DNA from: an uncultured Lachnospiraceae bacterium
Lineage (GTDB): Bacteria; Bacillota; Clostridia; Lachnospirales; Lachnospiraceae
NCBI GenBank assembly: GCA_903789615.1
Contig: CAIFEV010000003.1
Location: 186,001-250,000, forward strand
Direction of reading: 5' to 3'
DNA length: 64,000 nucleotides
The translations under genes and the position numbers were made by a program. Under the pieces are notes generated by a model. The model worked only from the letters and a program-made list of their open reading frames with translations, ran no database searches and was not told the origin of the DNA. This document shows positions 44,734 to 51,708 of the stretch, one piece after another. How positions within the stretch are numbered: the first letter of the stretch is position 1; every line of letters starts with the position of its first letter.

Positions 44734-45465
44734 ATGGCGGTGGCAGGTACAACGGTCAATCCGACCCGGATGGAGCTGACAAGGCTCAAAAACAAACTGA
44801 ATACCGCCAGACGCGGACATAAACTCCTGAAGGACAAGCGTGATGAGCTAATGCGCCAGTTTCTGATTATGGTGCGGGAGAACATGGAGCTGCGCCGGAA
44901 GGTGGAGGCCGGGATTACGGCCGCCAACCGGCAGTTTGCCATGAGCAAGTCGTCCATGTCAGAGGAAGCGGTGCGCGTGGCGTTCATGGCGCCCCGGCAG
45001 GAGGTTCAGCTGGCGGAAGGGGACCGGAACATCATGAGTGTCGAGATCCCCGTCTATACACTGAAAACACGGACGCCGGACAAGAATGATATCTATTCAT
45101 ATGGTCTGGCATTCACAAGCGGGGATCTGGATGACGCGGTCCGGGAGCTTGCGGAAGTCATGCCGGATATGGTCCGGCTGGCGGAAGTGGAGAAATCCTG
45201 TCAGCTGATGGCTTCCGAGATCGAGAAGACCAGACGCCGCGTAAACGCTCTGGAACATGTCATGATCCCGGAGATGGAAGAGAACATCCGCTATATAACG
45301 ATGAAGCTGGATGAAAACGAAAGAAGCACGCAGGCGCGTCTCATGAAGGTCAAGGATATGATGCTTGAGAACGCGCACCATTACAAAGAGCGTGAAGAAG
45401 AGTACGCAGAAGAAGAGATGAAGGCCGAAGCCCTCACAGAGGCAGAGGAGCAGGCCGGGAGGTAA
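44734..45465 (+). CDS. ntpD: V-type ATPase subunit D (central shaft)
   Basis: A 243-residue coiled-coil shaft subunit: VNPTRMELTRLKNKLNTARR and HKLLKDKRDELMRQF at the N-terminus, TRRRVNALEHVMIPEMEENI near the C-terminal helix. It is the last core ATPase gene in the order H-I-K-E-C-F-A-B-D, the same as E. hirae. AAGGTGA precedes ATG 44734 at short spacing; GTG 44740 is an alternative start. Confidence 0.9.
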   Translation: MAVAGTTVNPTRMELTRLKNKLNTARRGHKLLKDKRDELMRQFLIMVRENMELRRKVEAGITAANRQFAMSKSSMSEEAVRVAFMAPRQEVQLAEGDRNIMSVEIPVYTLKTRTPDKNDIYSYGLAFTSGDLDDAVRELAEVMPDMVRLAEVEKSCQLMASEIEKTRRRVNALEHVMIPEMEENIRYITMKLDENERSTQARLMKVKDMMLENAHHYKEREEEYAEEEMKAEALTEAEEQAGR

Positions 45466-45469
45466 AAAG

Positions 45470-46360
45470 ATGCTGCTGGGCGGAATTGAAGCGGGCGGAA
45501 CCAAAATGGTGTGTGCGCTCGGCGATGAAAACGGAAATCTGACAGACAGGGTGTCCATCCCGACCAGAGAACCGGAAAAATGTGTTCCGGAGATGATCCG
45601 CTATTTCCGCGGGCGCGGCATCCGGGCGCTGGGACTCGCAACGTTCGGCCCGGCAGATCTGAACCGGAAATCTCCGACATTCGGCCACATCCTGAAGACA
45701 CCGAAGCCCGGCTGGGAAGGCTACGATTTTGCAGGCGCGTTTCGAAAAGAGCTGGGTGTTCCCGTCGGATTTGACACGGACGTAAACGGCGCGATTCTGG
45801 GCGAAGTGACCTGGGGCGCGGCGAAGGGCTGTAACTGTGCAATCTATATCACGGTCGGCACCGGAATCGGCGTCGGCGTGTACGCAAACGGCGGGCTGCT
45901 CCACGGCCTGATGCATCCGGAGGCAGGGCACATTCTGCTTTCGAGGCATCCGGATGACAAGGCATTTGCCGGAGGCTGCCCGTTCCACACAAGTTGCGCG
46001 GAAGGCCTGGCGGCAGGCCGCGCGATCGAGCTGCGCTGGGGGAAGAAAGGCGCAGAACTTTCCGACAAGCCGGAAGTCTGGGAACTGGAGAGTTATTATC
46101 TGGGACAGGCGATTGCCGATTATATCTGCACATATTCGCCGGAGAAGATTATTCTCTGGGGCGGTGTCATGCATCAGCCGCAGATGTTCGGTCTTGTCCG
46201 CGAGAAAACTCTTGAATTTCTGCACGGGTATTTCGCACAGGAAACATTCACGCCGGAAGGCATGAAAAACTACATCGTCGCCCCGGCTCTGGGCGACAAT
46301 CCGGGGATCATGGGCGCGCTGAAGCTGGCGGCCATGGAAGTTCCGGAAGGAGAAAACTGA
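45470..46360 (+). CDS. ROK family sugar kinase, fructokinase-like
   Basis: A 296-residue cytosolic kinase. GGIEAGGTKMVCALGDE is the ROK phosphate-binding start, HPEAGHILL and GGCPFHTSCAEGLAAGRAIE form the zinc-binding and HxE region of ROK kinases, and TVGTGIGVG completes the active site. The short length and EAGGTK/GGCPFHTSC pattern resemble fructokinase (ScrK/GmuE) more than glucokinase, but the substrate is inference. It starts only four bases after ntpD, so it is probably on the V-ATPase transcript. Confidence 0.85.
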   Translation: MLLGGIEAGGTKMVCALGDENGNLTDRVSIPTREPEKCVPEMIRYFRGRGIRALGLATFGPADLNRKSPTFGHILKTPKPGWEGYDFAGAFRKELGVPVGFDTDVNGAILGEVTWGAAKGCNCAIYITVGTGIGVGVYANGGLLHGLMHPEAGHILLSRHPDDKAFAGGCPFHTSCAEGLAAGRAIELRWGKKGAELSDKPEVWELESYYLGQAIADYICTYSPEKIILWGGVMHQPQMFGLVREKTLEFLHGYFAQETFTPEGMKNYIVAPALGDNPGIMGALKLAAMEVPEGEN

Positions 46361-46361
46361 C

Positions 46362-47060
46362 GTGATCCGGGAAGAAGGACTGGACGCGATATGGGACGGC
46401 AGGTATTACAGCGGTTCTGATCTGGTGCGGTGCGCGAGCGCCGGATGCAGCGGCTGTTCGGCCTGCTGTCATTTTACATCGGACACGATCATCCTGGATC
46501 CGCTCGATGTGATGCGTCTGGAAAAGGCTTCCGGAAGCAGTTTTCTTGAACTTCTGGAAGCAGACAGGATACAGCTTTCCGTTACAGACGGACTGATACT
46601 CCCGCATATCCGGATGAAAGAGACGCCGTCCGGAGGAGAAGGCGGATGTCCGTGGCTGACGGAAGAAGGGCGATGCGGAATTCACGCGTACAGGCCCGAT
46701 TTGTGCCGCCTGTTTCCGCTCGGCAGAGTCTGGAATGAAGACGGAACCTTCCGCTATATTTTGCAGAAAGACGCATGTGTGCGTCCCGGAAAGAGTAAGG
46801 TTGAGGTCAACAAGTGGCTCGGCCTGACTACAAAAGAAAAAGTGGAAGATGACCGGATATTTCATGAGCGCTGGCACGGTCTGCTTGTGAAAATGCGCAG
46901 GAAAATGGCGCTTCTTGAGACGGATCAGCAGCGGTCTGCCCTGTCTCTGTATCTTCTGCGCAACTTCTATGAGCGCAGATGGATCGCCGACGAGGCGCGC
47001 TTTTACAGACAGTTTTCAATCCGGTGCAATCAGGCCGGGGACGGACTGGAAGGAGTTTGA
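46362..47060 (+). CDS. YkgJ family cysteine-cluster protein
   Basis: A 232-residue protein with the YkgJ (putative zinc- or iron-chelating) domain. Ligand-like cysteines are seen in CASAGCSGCSACCHF and later in CGIHAYRPDLCRLFPLG and DACVRPGK. GTG 46362 with GAAGGAGAAA upstream begins directly after the ROK stop. Metal binding is the family prediction only; its function is unknown. It lies in the same run of closely spaced genes as the V-ATPase. Confidence 0.8.
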   Translation: MIREEGLDAIWDGRYYSGSDLVRCASAGCSGCSACCHFTSDTIILDPLDVMRLEKASGSSFLELLEADRIQLSVTDGLILPHIRMKETPSGGEGGCPWLTEEGRCGIHAYRPDLCRLFPLGRVWNEDGTFRYILQKDACVRPGKSKVEVNKWLGLTTKEKVEDDRIFHERWHGLLVKMRRKMALLETDQQRSALSLYLLRNFYERRWIADEARFYRQFSIRCNQAGDGLEGV

Positions 47061-47063
47061 AAC

Positions 47064-47852
47064 ATGGCTGTTGATCTGTTCAAAATCGGACCAATTACCA
47101 TCCATGGTTATGGCCTGATGATCGGCATCGGTTTTGTGATGGCCATGCTGATGGGATTTTACCGGTTCAGGAAAAAAAATCTGGATCCGGACGCCGTCGT
47201 GGATATTGTGCTTATCTGCGGACTTGTCGGATTCGGCGGAGGAAAGCTTTTCTACATCATCGTGGAGTGGAAGAGCTTTCTGGAACACCCGCTCGAGCTT
47301 CTAGGTTCATCCGGATTTGTCGTGTACGGCGGCATTATCACGAGTGTACTTGCGATCATGCTGTACTGTCATCACAAGAAATTTGTCTTTATGGATTATT
47401 TTGATGCGCTGGTTCCGGAAGTGGCTCTGGCGCAGGGGTTCGGCCGGATAGGCTGTTTCCTCGCCGGATGCTGTTACGGAAGGCCGACGGACTCTGTGTT
47501 TGGCGTATATTTCCCGGACAATTCCTTAGGACCCGGAAGCACCGTCAAAGTCATTCCGACCGAGCTGATTTCGTCTGCTGGGGATTTCCTGATCTGCCTG
47601 GCGCTGCTTCTCATTGACAGAAAGAGTGCCGGGAAGCCCTGGAGGCGCAAGGGCGACATTGGATTTCTCTACATGGATTTCTATGCGGTAGGCCGCTTTC
47701 TGGTCGAAATTCTGCGCGGCGATCCGCGCGGCAGTGTCGGAGTCCTGAGTACCTCCCAGTTTATCTCGATTTTCATGCTGGCAGCCGGCGTTCTTCTGAT
47801 GATCCGGCAGCATCGCCTCCATCCGCAGGAAGACAGGGCGGCGGAAGTATGA
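47064..47852 (+). CDS. Prolipoprotein diacylglyceryl transferase (Lgt) family protein, variant active-site region
   Basis: A 262-residue membrane protein with about seven helices and the Lgt fold (IHGYGLMIGIGFVMAML at the start, GRFLVEILRGDPRG near the C-terminus). Canonical Lgt has FHGG and GRIGNFINGE; here the matching segments read VVYGGI and GRIGCFLAGCCYG, so the functionally important His and Asn (E. coli His103 and Asn146) are not conserved. It is therefore either a diverged Lgt or a paralogue with a different lipid substrate. It ends before a terminator-like hairpin shared with glnQ. Confidence 0.8.
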   Translation: MAVDLFKIGPITIHGYGLMIGIGFVMAMLMGFYRFRKKNLDPDAVVDIVLICGLVGFGGGKLFYIIVEWKSFLEHPLELLGSSGFVVYGGIITSVLAIMLYCHHKKFVFMDYFDALVPEVALAQGFGRIGCFLAGCCYGRPTDSVFGVYFPDNSLGPGSTVKVIPTELISSAGDFLICLALLLIDRKSAGKPWRRKGDIGFLYMDFYAVGRFLVEILRGDPRGSVGVLSTSQFISIFMLAAGVLLMIRQHRLHPQEDRAAEV

Positions 47853-47884
47853 GGACCGCTCTGTGATAGAAATAGTTTCTGGCA

Positions 47885-47927
47885 AATGAAAAGCACGTGA
47901 GGAATCCAAAGCGGTTCCCCACGTGCT
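47885..47927 (-). terminator. Terminator between lgt-like gene and glnQ
   Basis: AGCACGTG(A)GGAATCC and GGTTCCCCACGTGCT pair with one bulge. The T-run lies on the minus strand (TTTTCATTT after the stem), so it terminates glnQ best, while possibly also stopping the + strand transcript. Confidence 0.65.
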
Positions 47928-47953
47928 CTTCGTATATCAGGCTGTTACATCGG

Positions 47954-48694
47954 TCAGATGATTTTGGACAGGAAATCCCGCAGACGCGGATTCTTAGGAT
48001 GCGAGAAGATTTCCTCAGCACTTCCTTCTTCCTGAATCCCGCCGTCTGCACAGAAGAGGACGCGGTCGGCCACTTCTCTGGCAAACCCCATCTCATGCGT
48101 CACGACAGCCATAGTCATACCGGAATCGGCCAGCTCTTTCATGACTTCCAGAACCTCGCCGACCATCTCCGGGTCGAGTGCGGAAGTCGGCTCGTCAAAG
48201 AGCATTACTCTCGGGTGCATGGCGAGCGCCCGCACGATCGCAATCCGCTGCTGCTGTCCGCCGGATAGGGAAGACGGATAGGCATCCGCCTTGTCGAGAA
48301 GTCCCACGCGGGTCAGAAGCTTCGAGGCCTCTTCATTGGCCTCTTCCTTATTCATGTGGTGTGTTTCTACCGGCGCCAGCGTAATGTTCTCCCGGACGGT
48401 TATGTGCGGAAACAGATTGAAATGCTGAAACACCATGCCCATCTGGCAGCGCACGGCGTTAATATCGGTCTTCTTTGCCGTTATGTCTTTGCCTTCAAAG
48501 TAAATATGGCCGGATGTAGGTGTCTCCAGAAGGTTGAGGCAGCGCAGCAGCGTAGACTTGCCGGAGCCCGACGGGCCGATGATGACGACCTTCTCGCCTT
48601 CCAGGATATGCTCATTGACGTCTTTCAGGACCAGATTTCCGCCAAAGCGCTTCTGAAGATGTTCAATACGGATCAGTTCATTATCTGCGTTCAC
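47954..48694 (-). CDS. glnQ: Polar amino acid ABC transporter ATP-binding protein (GlnQ family)
   Basis: A 246-residue ATPase. Walker A is [15 protein letters not shown], signature [14 protein letters not shown], Walker [14 protein letters not shown], and [11 protein letters not shown] is the family Q-loop region. It energises import of polar amino acids such as glutamine or cystine through the adjacent permease. The start overlaps the permease stop by 14 nt on the minus strand. The likely binding protein lies at 54.2 kb on the other strand. Confidence 0.93.
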   Translation of the reverse strand: MNADNELIRIEHLQKRFGGNLVLKDVNEHILEGEKVVIIGPSGSGKSTLLRCLNLLETPTSGHIYFEGKDITAKKTDINAVRCQMGMVFQHFNLFPHITVRENITLAPVETHHMNKEEANEEASKLLTRVGLLDKADAYPSSLSGGQQQRIAIVRALAMHPRVMLFDEPTSALDPEMVGEVLEVMKELADSGMTMAVVTHEMGFAREVADRVLFCADGGIQEEGSAEEIFSHPKNPRLRDFLSKII

Positions 48695-49397
48695 TTTTTC
48701 TCATTCTCCCCTCGACGGTTCCAAGTATTTTGGTCATGATCAGGACACAGACAAGATACAGGCCTGCGATGCACAGATACGGCATGAATGCCTGATAGGT
48801 GCGCGCCTGGATCTGCATGGCGGCCTTTGTGAGATCAGTCAGTCCGATTACGGTGACCAGCGAAGTGTCCTTGAACAGCGTGATCAGCTCATTGCCCAGT
48901 GCAGGGAAAACATTCTTGATGGCCTGCGGAATGATGATTTTGCTCATGACGGTCCGGTACGGAAGTCCGAGCGAGCGCCCGGCCTCCATCTGGCCCGGAT
49001 CAATGGACATGATGCCGCTGCGGATGATCTCAGAGACATAAGCGCCCGAGTTGATGCCGAGTGTCAGGATAGCGATCCCGATCAGGTTGCGGCTCGAGAC
49101 AAATACAACAAATCCGTTGATGAGAAGCTGAACCATCATAGGCGTCCCGCGGATAACCGTTGTATAAATAATGCATATTCTGTTGATGACGGAGAGAAGA
49201 GGATTAATCCTTCCCTTTTTCTGGTCATGCGCCGTTCGGCAGATTGCGACCAGAATGCCGATCACAATGCCGATGGCCAGGGCGCCGATTGTCACGAGAA
49301 AGGATACGCCAAGACCCTTGATATAGCTCTGCCAGCGGTTCTGATCGACGAAGCTGATATAGAACTGCGAGGACAGCGATGAGAAAAATGCCTGCAA
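48681..49397 (-). CDS. Polar amino acid ABC transporter permease (GlnP/HisM family)
   Basis: A 238-residue permease with about five helices and the EAA-loop segment [22 protein letters not shown] that contacts the ATPase. TTG 49397 is the only plausible start: it is preceded by a CAGGTG site and no ATG occurs before the first helices. No signal peptide or binding domain is present. It is coupled to glnQ by overlap. Confidence 0.9.
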   Translation of the reverse strand: MQAFFSSLSSQFYISFVDQNRWQSYIKGLGVSFLVTIGALAIGIVIGILVAICRTAHDQKKGRINPLLSVINRICIIYTTVIRGTPMMVQLLINGFVVFVSSRNLIGIAILTLGINSGAYVSEIIRSGIMSIDPGQMEAGRSLGLPYRTVMSKIIIPQAIKNVFPALGNELITLFKDTSLVTVIGLTDLTKAAMQIQARTYQAFMPYLCIAGLYLVCVLIMTKILGTVEGRMRKSERR

Positions 49398-49446
49398 ACG
49401 AGCACCTGCTTTCTTCTGCGGAAATAACGCAGAAATTGATTACCTT

Positions 49447-49475
49447 ATACTAGCATAGAAATCCCTGTTTGGCAC
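49447..49475 (-). promoter_or_regulatory. Possible promoter of the glnP-glnQ operon
   Basis: On the minus strand GTGCCA and TAGTAT are 17 nt apart, about 50 nt before the TTG start. Both boxes match consensus only in part. Confidence 0.4.
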
Positions 49476-49557
49476 TTATAATTATGCGCCTCATGGCAAA
49501 TTCATGCATTTTTCTTCGTATCGCGGCGGAAGCAGAGCGTTTTGTACCGGAGGCGGA

Positions 49558-49602
49558 CAAAAAGACGGCTGCGGTTCCGTTCTTTACGGAACTGCAGCCG
49601 TC
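49558..49602 (-). terminator. Terminator of the small minus-strand gene
   Basis: GGCTGCGGTTCCGT and ACGGAACTGCAGCC pair (one G-T), and on the minus strand the stem is followed by CTTTTTG. It ends the 87-residue gene. Confidence 0.8.
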
Positions 49603-49624
49603 CGGGGGGCATGCATGCAGCGGT

Positions 49625-49888
49625 TCACGCGACCGGTTTTGCGGACCAGGTCACGCCGTACAGGCCCTCCATCAGCTTGCGTACTTCATTCTTCATGGCC
49701 GTGCAGGCAGAGGCCTCGTCCTTGTAGTGGAGTGTTCCGACCTTTTGCTTCTTGTCCGAAAAATATACAGACCAGCCGGAAGCAGACTTCTCCATGCAGA
49801 TGCGGCCTTTATGATTTCTTCTGAGATCATACAGCCTGGACGGAACCAGATGGTCCTTGAAAAATTGTCCCAGTTCCTTTGAATTCAT
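49625..49888 (-). CDS. Small protein of unknown function, strongly expressed gene layout
   Basis: An 87-residue protein starting MNSKELGQFFKDHLVPSRLY. AGGAGGTGG lies just before the ATG, which is why I reject the longer 129-residue track start. The region ICMEKSASGWSVYFSDKKQKVG suggests a small beta-strand domain, and the C-terminal half is helical (ACTAMKNEVRKLMEG). It has no known motif. It has a consensus promoter (TTGACA, TATACT), an operator-like palindrome at the presumed start point, and its own terminator, so it is an independent, regulated gene. Confidence 0.75.
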   Translation of the reverse strand: MNSKELGQFFKDHLVPSRLYDLRRNHKGRICMEKSASGWSVYFSDKKQKVGTLHYKDEASACTAMKNEVRKLMEGLYGVTWSAKPVA

Positions 49889-49944
49889 AACAGCCACCTC
49901 CTGACTCTGTTTTAACGGGCAAAAACGATATGAAAAAACGCAAT

Positions 49945-49965
49945 AAGTAGTATTTAAAACTACTT
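49945..49965. promoter_or_regulatory. Operator-like palindrome downstream of the small gene promoter
   Basis: AAGTAGT-ATTTAAA-ACTACTT: 7-bp perfect arms, 7-nt centre. It lies two bases downstream of the -10 box on the minus strand and so covers the transcription start, the usual site for a repressor. It is unlike the palindromes upstream of msmK and the V-ATPase. Confidence 0.6.
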
Positions 49966-49967
49966 GC

Positions 49968-49995
49968 AGTATAGCAGAATCATGAGCCGTGTCAA
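49968..49995 (-). promoter_or_regulatory. Strong promoter of the small minus-strand gene
   Basis: Minus strand: TTGACA (49990-49995), 16-nt spacer, TATACT (49968-49973). It is about 80 nt before the ATG and directly upstream of the palindrome. Confidence 0.75.
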
Positions 49996-50077
49996 TATCT
50001 ATTTCCGACTTCATATAATATTTACAATTTCATCCCTGCACTGTCGGCGTATTCCGATAAGAATGGCAAAAAATTTC

Positions 50078-50106
50078 TTGAAGTCCTGATGGCTTCGAGG
50101 TATACT
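50078..50106 (+). promoter_or_regulatory. Promoter of tRNA-Ala
   Basis: TTGAAG and TATACT are separated by 17 nt; the -10 box ends 11 nt before tRNA-Ala. Confidence 0.75.
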
Positions 50107-50117
50107 TGAGAAGTCGC

Positions 50118-50190
50118 GGGGACGTAGCTCAGCTGGGAGAGCGTTGCGTTCGCAACGCAAAGGTCGCGGGTTCGAATCCCGTCGTCTCCA
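50118..50190 (+). tRNA. tRNA-Ala (CGC)
   Basis: A 73-nt cloverleaf. Acceptor arms GGGGACG and CGTCTCC pair, the D-arm is GCTCAGCTGGGAGAGC, the anticodon loop TTCGCAA gives CGC, and the T-arm is GCGGGTTCGAATCCCGT. CCA is not encoded. It reads GCG codons. Confidence 0.95.
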
Positions 50191-50202
50191 TAAAGGCACC
50201 GG

Positions 50203-50246
50203 GAACCGGAAATCAGTGTTCATGCTGGTTTCTGGGTTCTTTTTTT
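50203..50246 (+). terminator. Terminator of tRNA-Ala
   Basis: GAACC-GGAAA-CAG pairs imperfectly with CTG-TTTC-GGGTTC and is followed by seven T. Confidence 0.7.
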
Positions 50247-50262
50247 GCGTCGGGCAAGAGGA

Positions 50263-50291
50263 TTTACGGCGGCATTCTCCCGGTGTATAAT
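50263..50291 (+). promoter_or_regulatory. Promoter of the BrxD-like/helicase pair
   Basis: TTTACG and a perfect TATAAT are 17 nt apart, 58 nt before ATG 50350. Confidence 0.6.
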
Positions 50292-50349
50292 CAAAATCGA
50301 ACAGGCGTTTGGCTGACAGACGGTCTGACTTTTATTCCGGAGAAAACTT

Positions 50350-51708
50350 ATGGAGAATCAGAATACAAAAGTGCCGAAGCGGATCGCTTCGGCTCTGATC
50401 AATTCCCTGAAAGGCGGCGTTGTGCCCAGAATCGGTCTTCCGTACATCACGGTAGGGCGCAAAAATGAGATCGCGGCGCTGCTGCGCGACGCTGAAATTG
50501 TCGAAGAGGGCGGCGCATCGTTTCGCTTTATTGTCGGCCGCTACGGAAGCGGAAAGAGTTTTCTTCTGCAGACGATCCGGAATCACATGATGGACAGGGG
50601 ATTTGTCGTAGTTGACGCAGATCTCTCGCCGGAGAGGCGCCTTCAGGGAACTCACGGCCAGGGGCTTGCCACATACCGGGAACTTCTGCGCAACATGTCA
50701 ACGAAAACACGGCCGGAGGGCGGCGCGCTGATGCTGATTCTGGACCGCTGGATCAGTTCCGTGCAGGCGCAGACCCTGCAGGAGACCGGTCTGACGCCGG
50801 ACAATCCCGCATTTCTTCCGGAGGTGGAGAGCCGGATCATGGATGTGGCGCGCCGGGTGAATGTGCTTGTGCACGGGTTTGATTTTGCCAGGCTTCTCTC
50901 GCTGTATTATCAGGCGTATATCACCCAGAACGAAGAGCTCAAGGCAAAGGTTTTGAAATGGTTCCGGGGAGAGTACACCACGAAAAAAGAGGCGAAGGAA
51001 GAACTGGGCGTTCCGATTATCATCACGGATGACGACTGGTATGAATACCTGAAGATCTTTGCGTGGTTCCTGAAGGAAGCCGGGTACAAGGGCCTGATGA
51101 TCATGCTGGATGAACTGGTGAATCTCTACAAAATCCCCAATCCCATCTCCCGCCAGTATAATTATGAAAAAATCCTGACCATGTACAATGACTGTCTTCA
51201 GGGCAAGGCACAGTACATCGGGATACTCATGAGCGGGACGCCGCAGTGTCTGGAAGACAGGAGAAGGGGAATTTACAGTTATGAGGCTCTGCGCTCCAGA
51301 CTGGCTGAGGGACATTTCTCAAAAGACGGTGCGCAGGACCTTATGGCACCGGTTATCCGGCTGAATCCGCTGACGCCGGAGGAGATGCTGGTGCTTGCCG
51401 GGAGGCTGTCGGATATTCACAGTCAGCTCTACGGGTACGAAAGTCGGATGTGCGATGAAGATCTGGCCGATTTTATCCGGATTGAGTATGGCCGGGTAGG
51501 GGCGGATTCTCACATTACGCCCCGCGAAATCATCCGGGATTTCATCGGAATTCTGGACATCCTGTATCAGAAACCGGAGCTGTCACTGCAGGACCTGCTG
51601 GGGTCAGAAGATTTTCACTTTGCCGGGCCGGACGCAGAAGGATCAGAAGACGGCAGCGGAGACGATTTGAGTGAGGGCGGGAAAGATTTTGCGGAGTTCA
51701 CGCTATGA
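50350..51708 (+). CDS. BREX-type ATP-binding protein (DUF2791, BrxD-like)
   Basis: A 452-residue P-loop ATPase. Walker A is FIVGRYGSGKSFLLQTI (residues about 61-77) and the Walker B region LMIMLDELVNLYKI. The MENQNTKVPKRIASALINSL start and the segment ITPREIIRDFIGILDILYQ match DUF2791, the ATP-binding protein called BrxD in BREX systems. It is followed by a BrxHI-like helicase, its usual partner, with a 4-nt overlap, but PglX, PglZ and other BREX genes are absent. The C-terminal end is acidic (EGSEDGSGDDLSEGGKDFAE). Role in defence is inference from the family. Confidence 0.8.
   Translation: MENQNTKVPKRIASALINSLKGGVVPRIGLPYITVGRKNEIAALLRDAEIVEEGGASFRFIVGRYGSGKSFLLQTIRNHMMDRGFVVVDADLSPERRLQGTHGQGLATYRELLRNMSTKTRPEGGALMLILDRWISSVQAQTLQETGLTPDNPAFLPEVESRIMDVARRVNVLVHGFDFARLLSLYYQAYITQNEELKAKVLKWFRGEYTTKKEAKEELGVPIIITDDDWYEYLKIFAWFLKEAGYKGLMIMLDELVNLYKIPNPISRQYNYEKILTMYNDCLQGKAQYIGILMSGTPQCLEDRRRGIYSYEALRSRLAEGHFSKDGAQDLMAPVIRLNPLTPEEMLVLAGRLSDIHSQLYGYESRMCDEDLADFIRIEYGRVGADSHITPREIIRDFIGILDILYQKPELSLQDLLGSEDFHFAGPDAEGSEDGSGDDLSEGGKDFAEFTL

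Noticed and set aside
49469-49882. A 137-residue + strand ORF over the small minus-strand gene
   Set aside because: The minus strand has a strong ribosome-binding site, promoter and terminator for the 87-residue gene; the + ORF has none.
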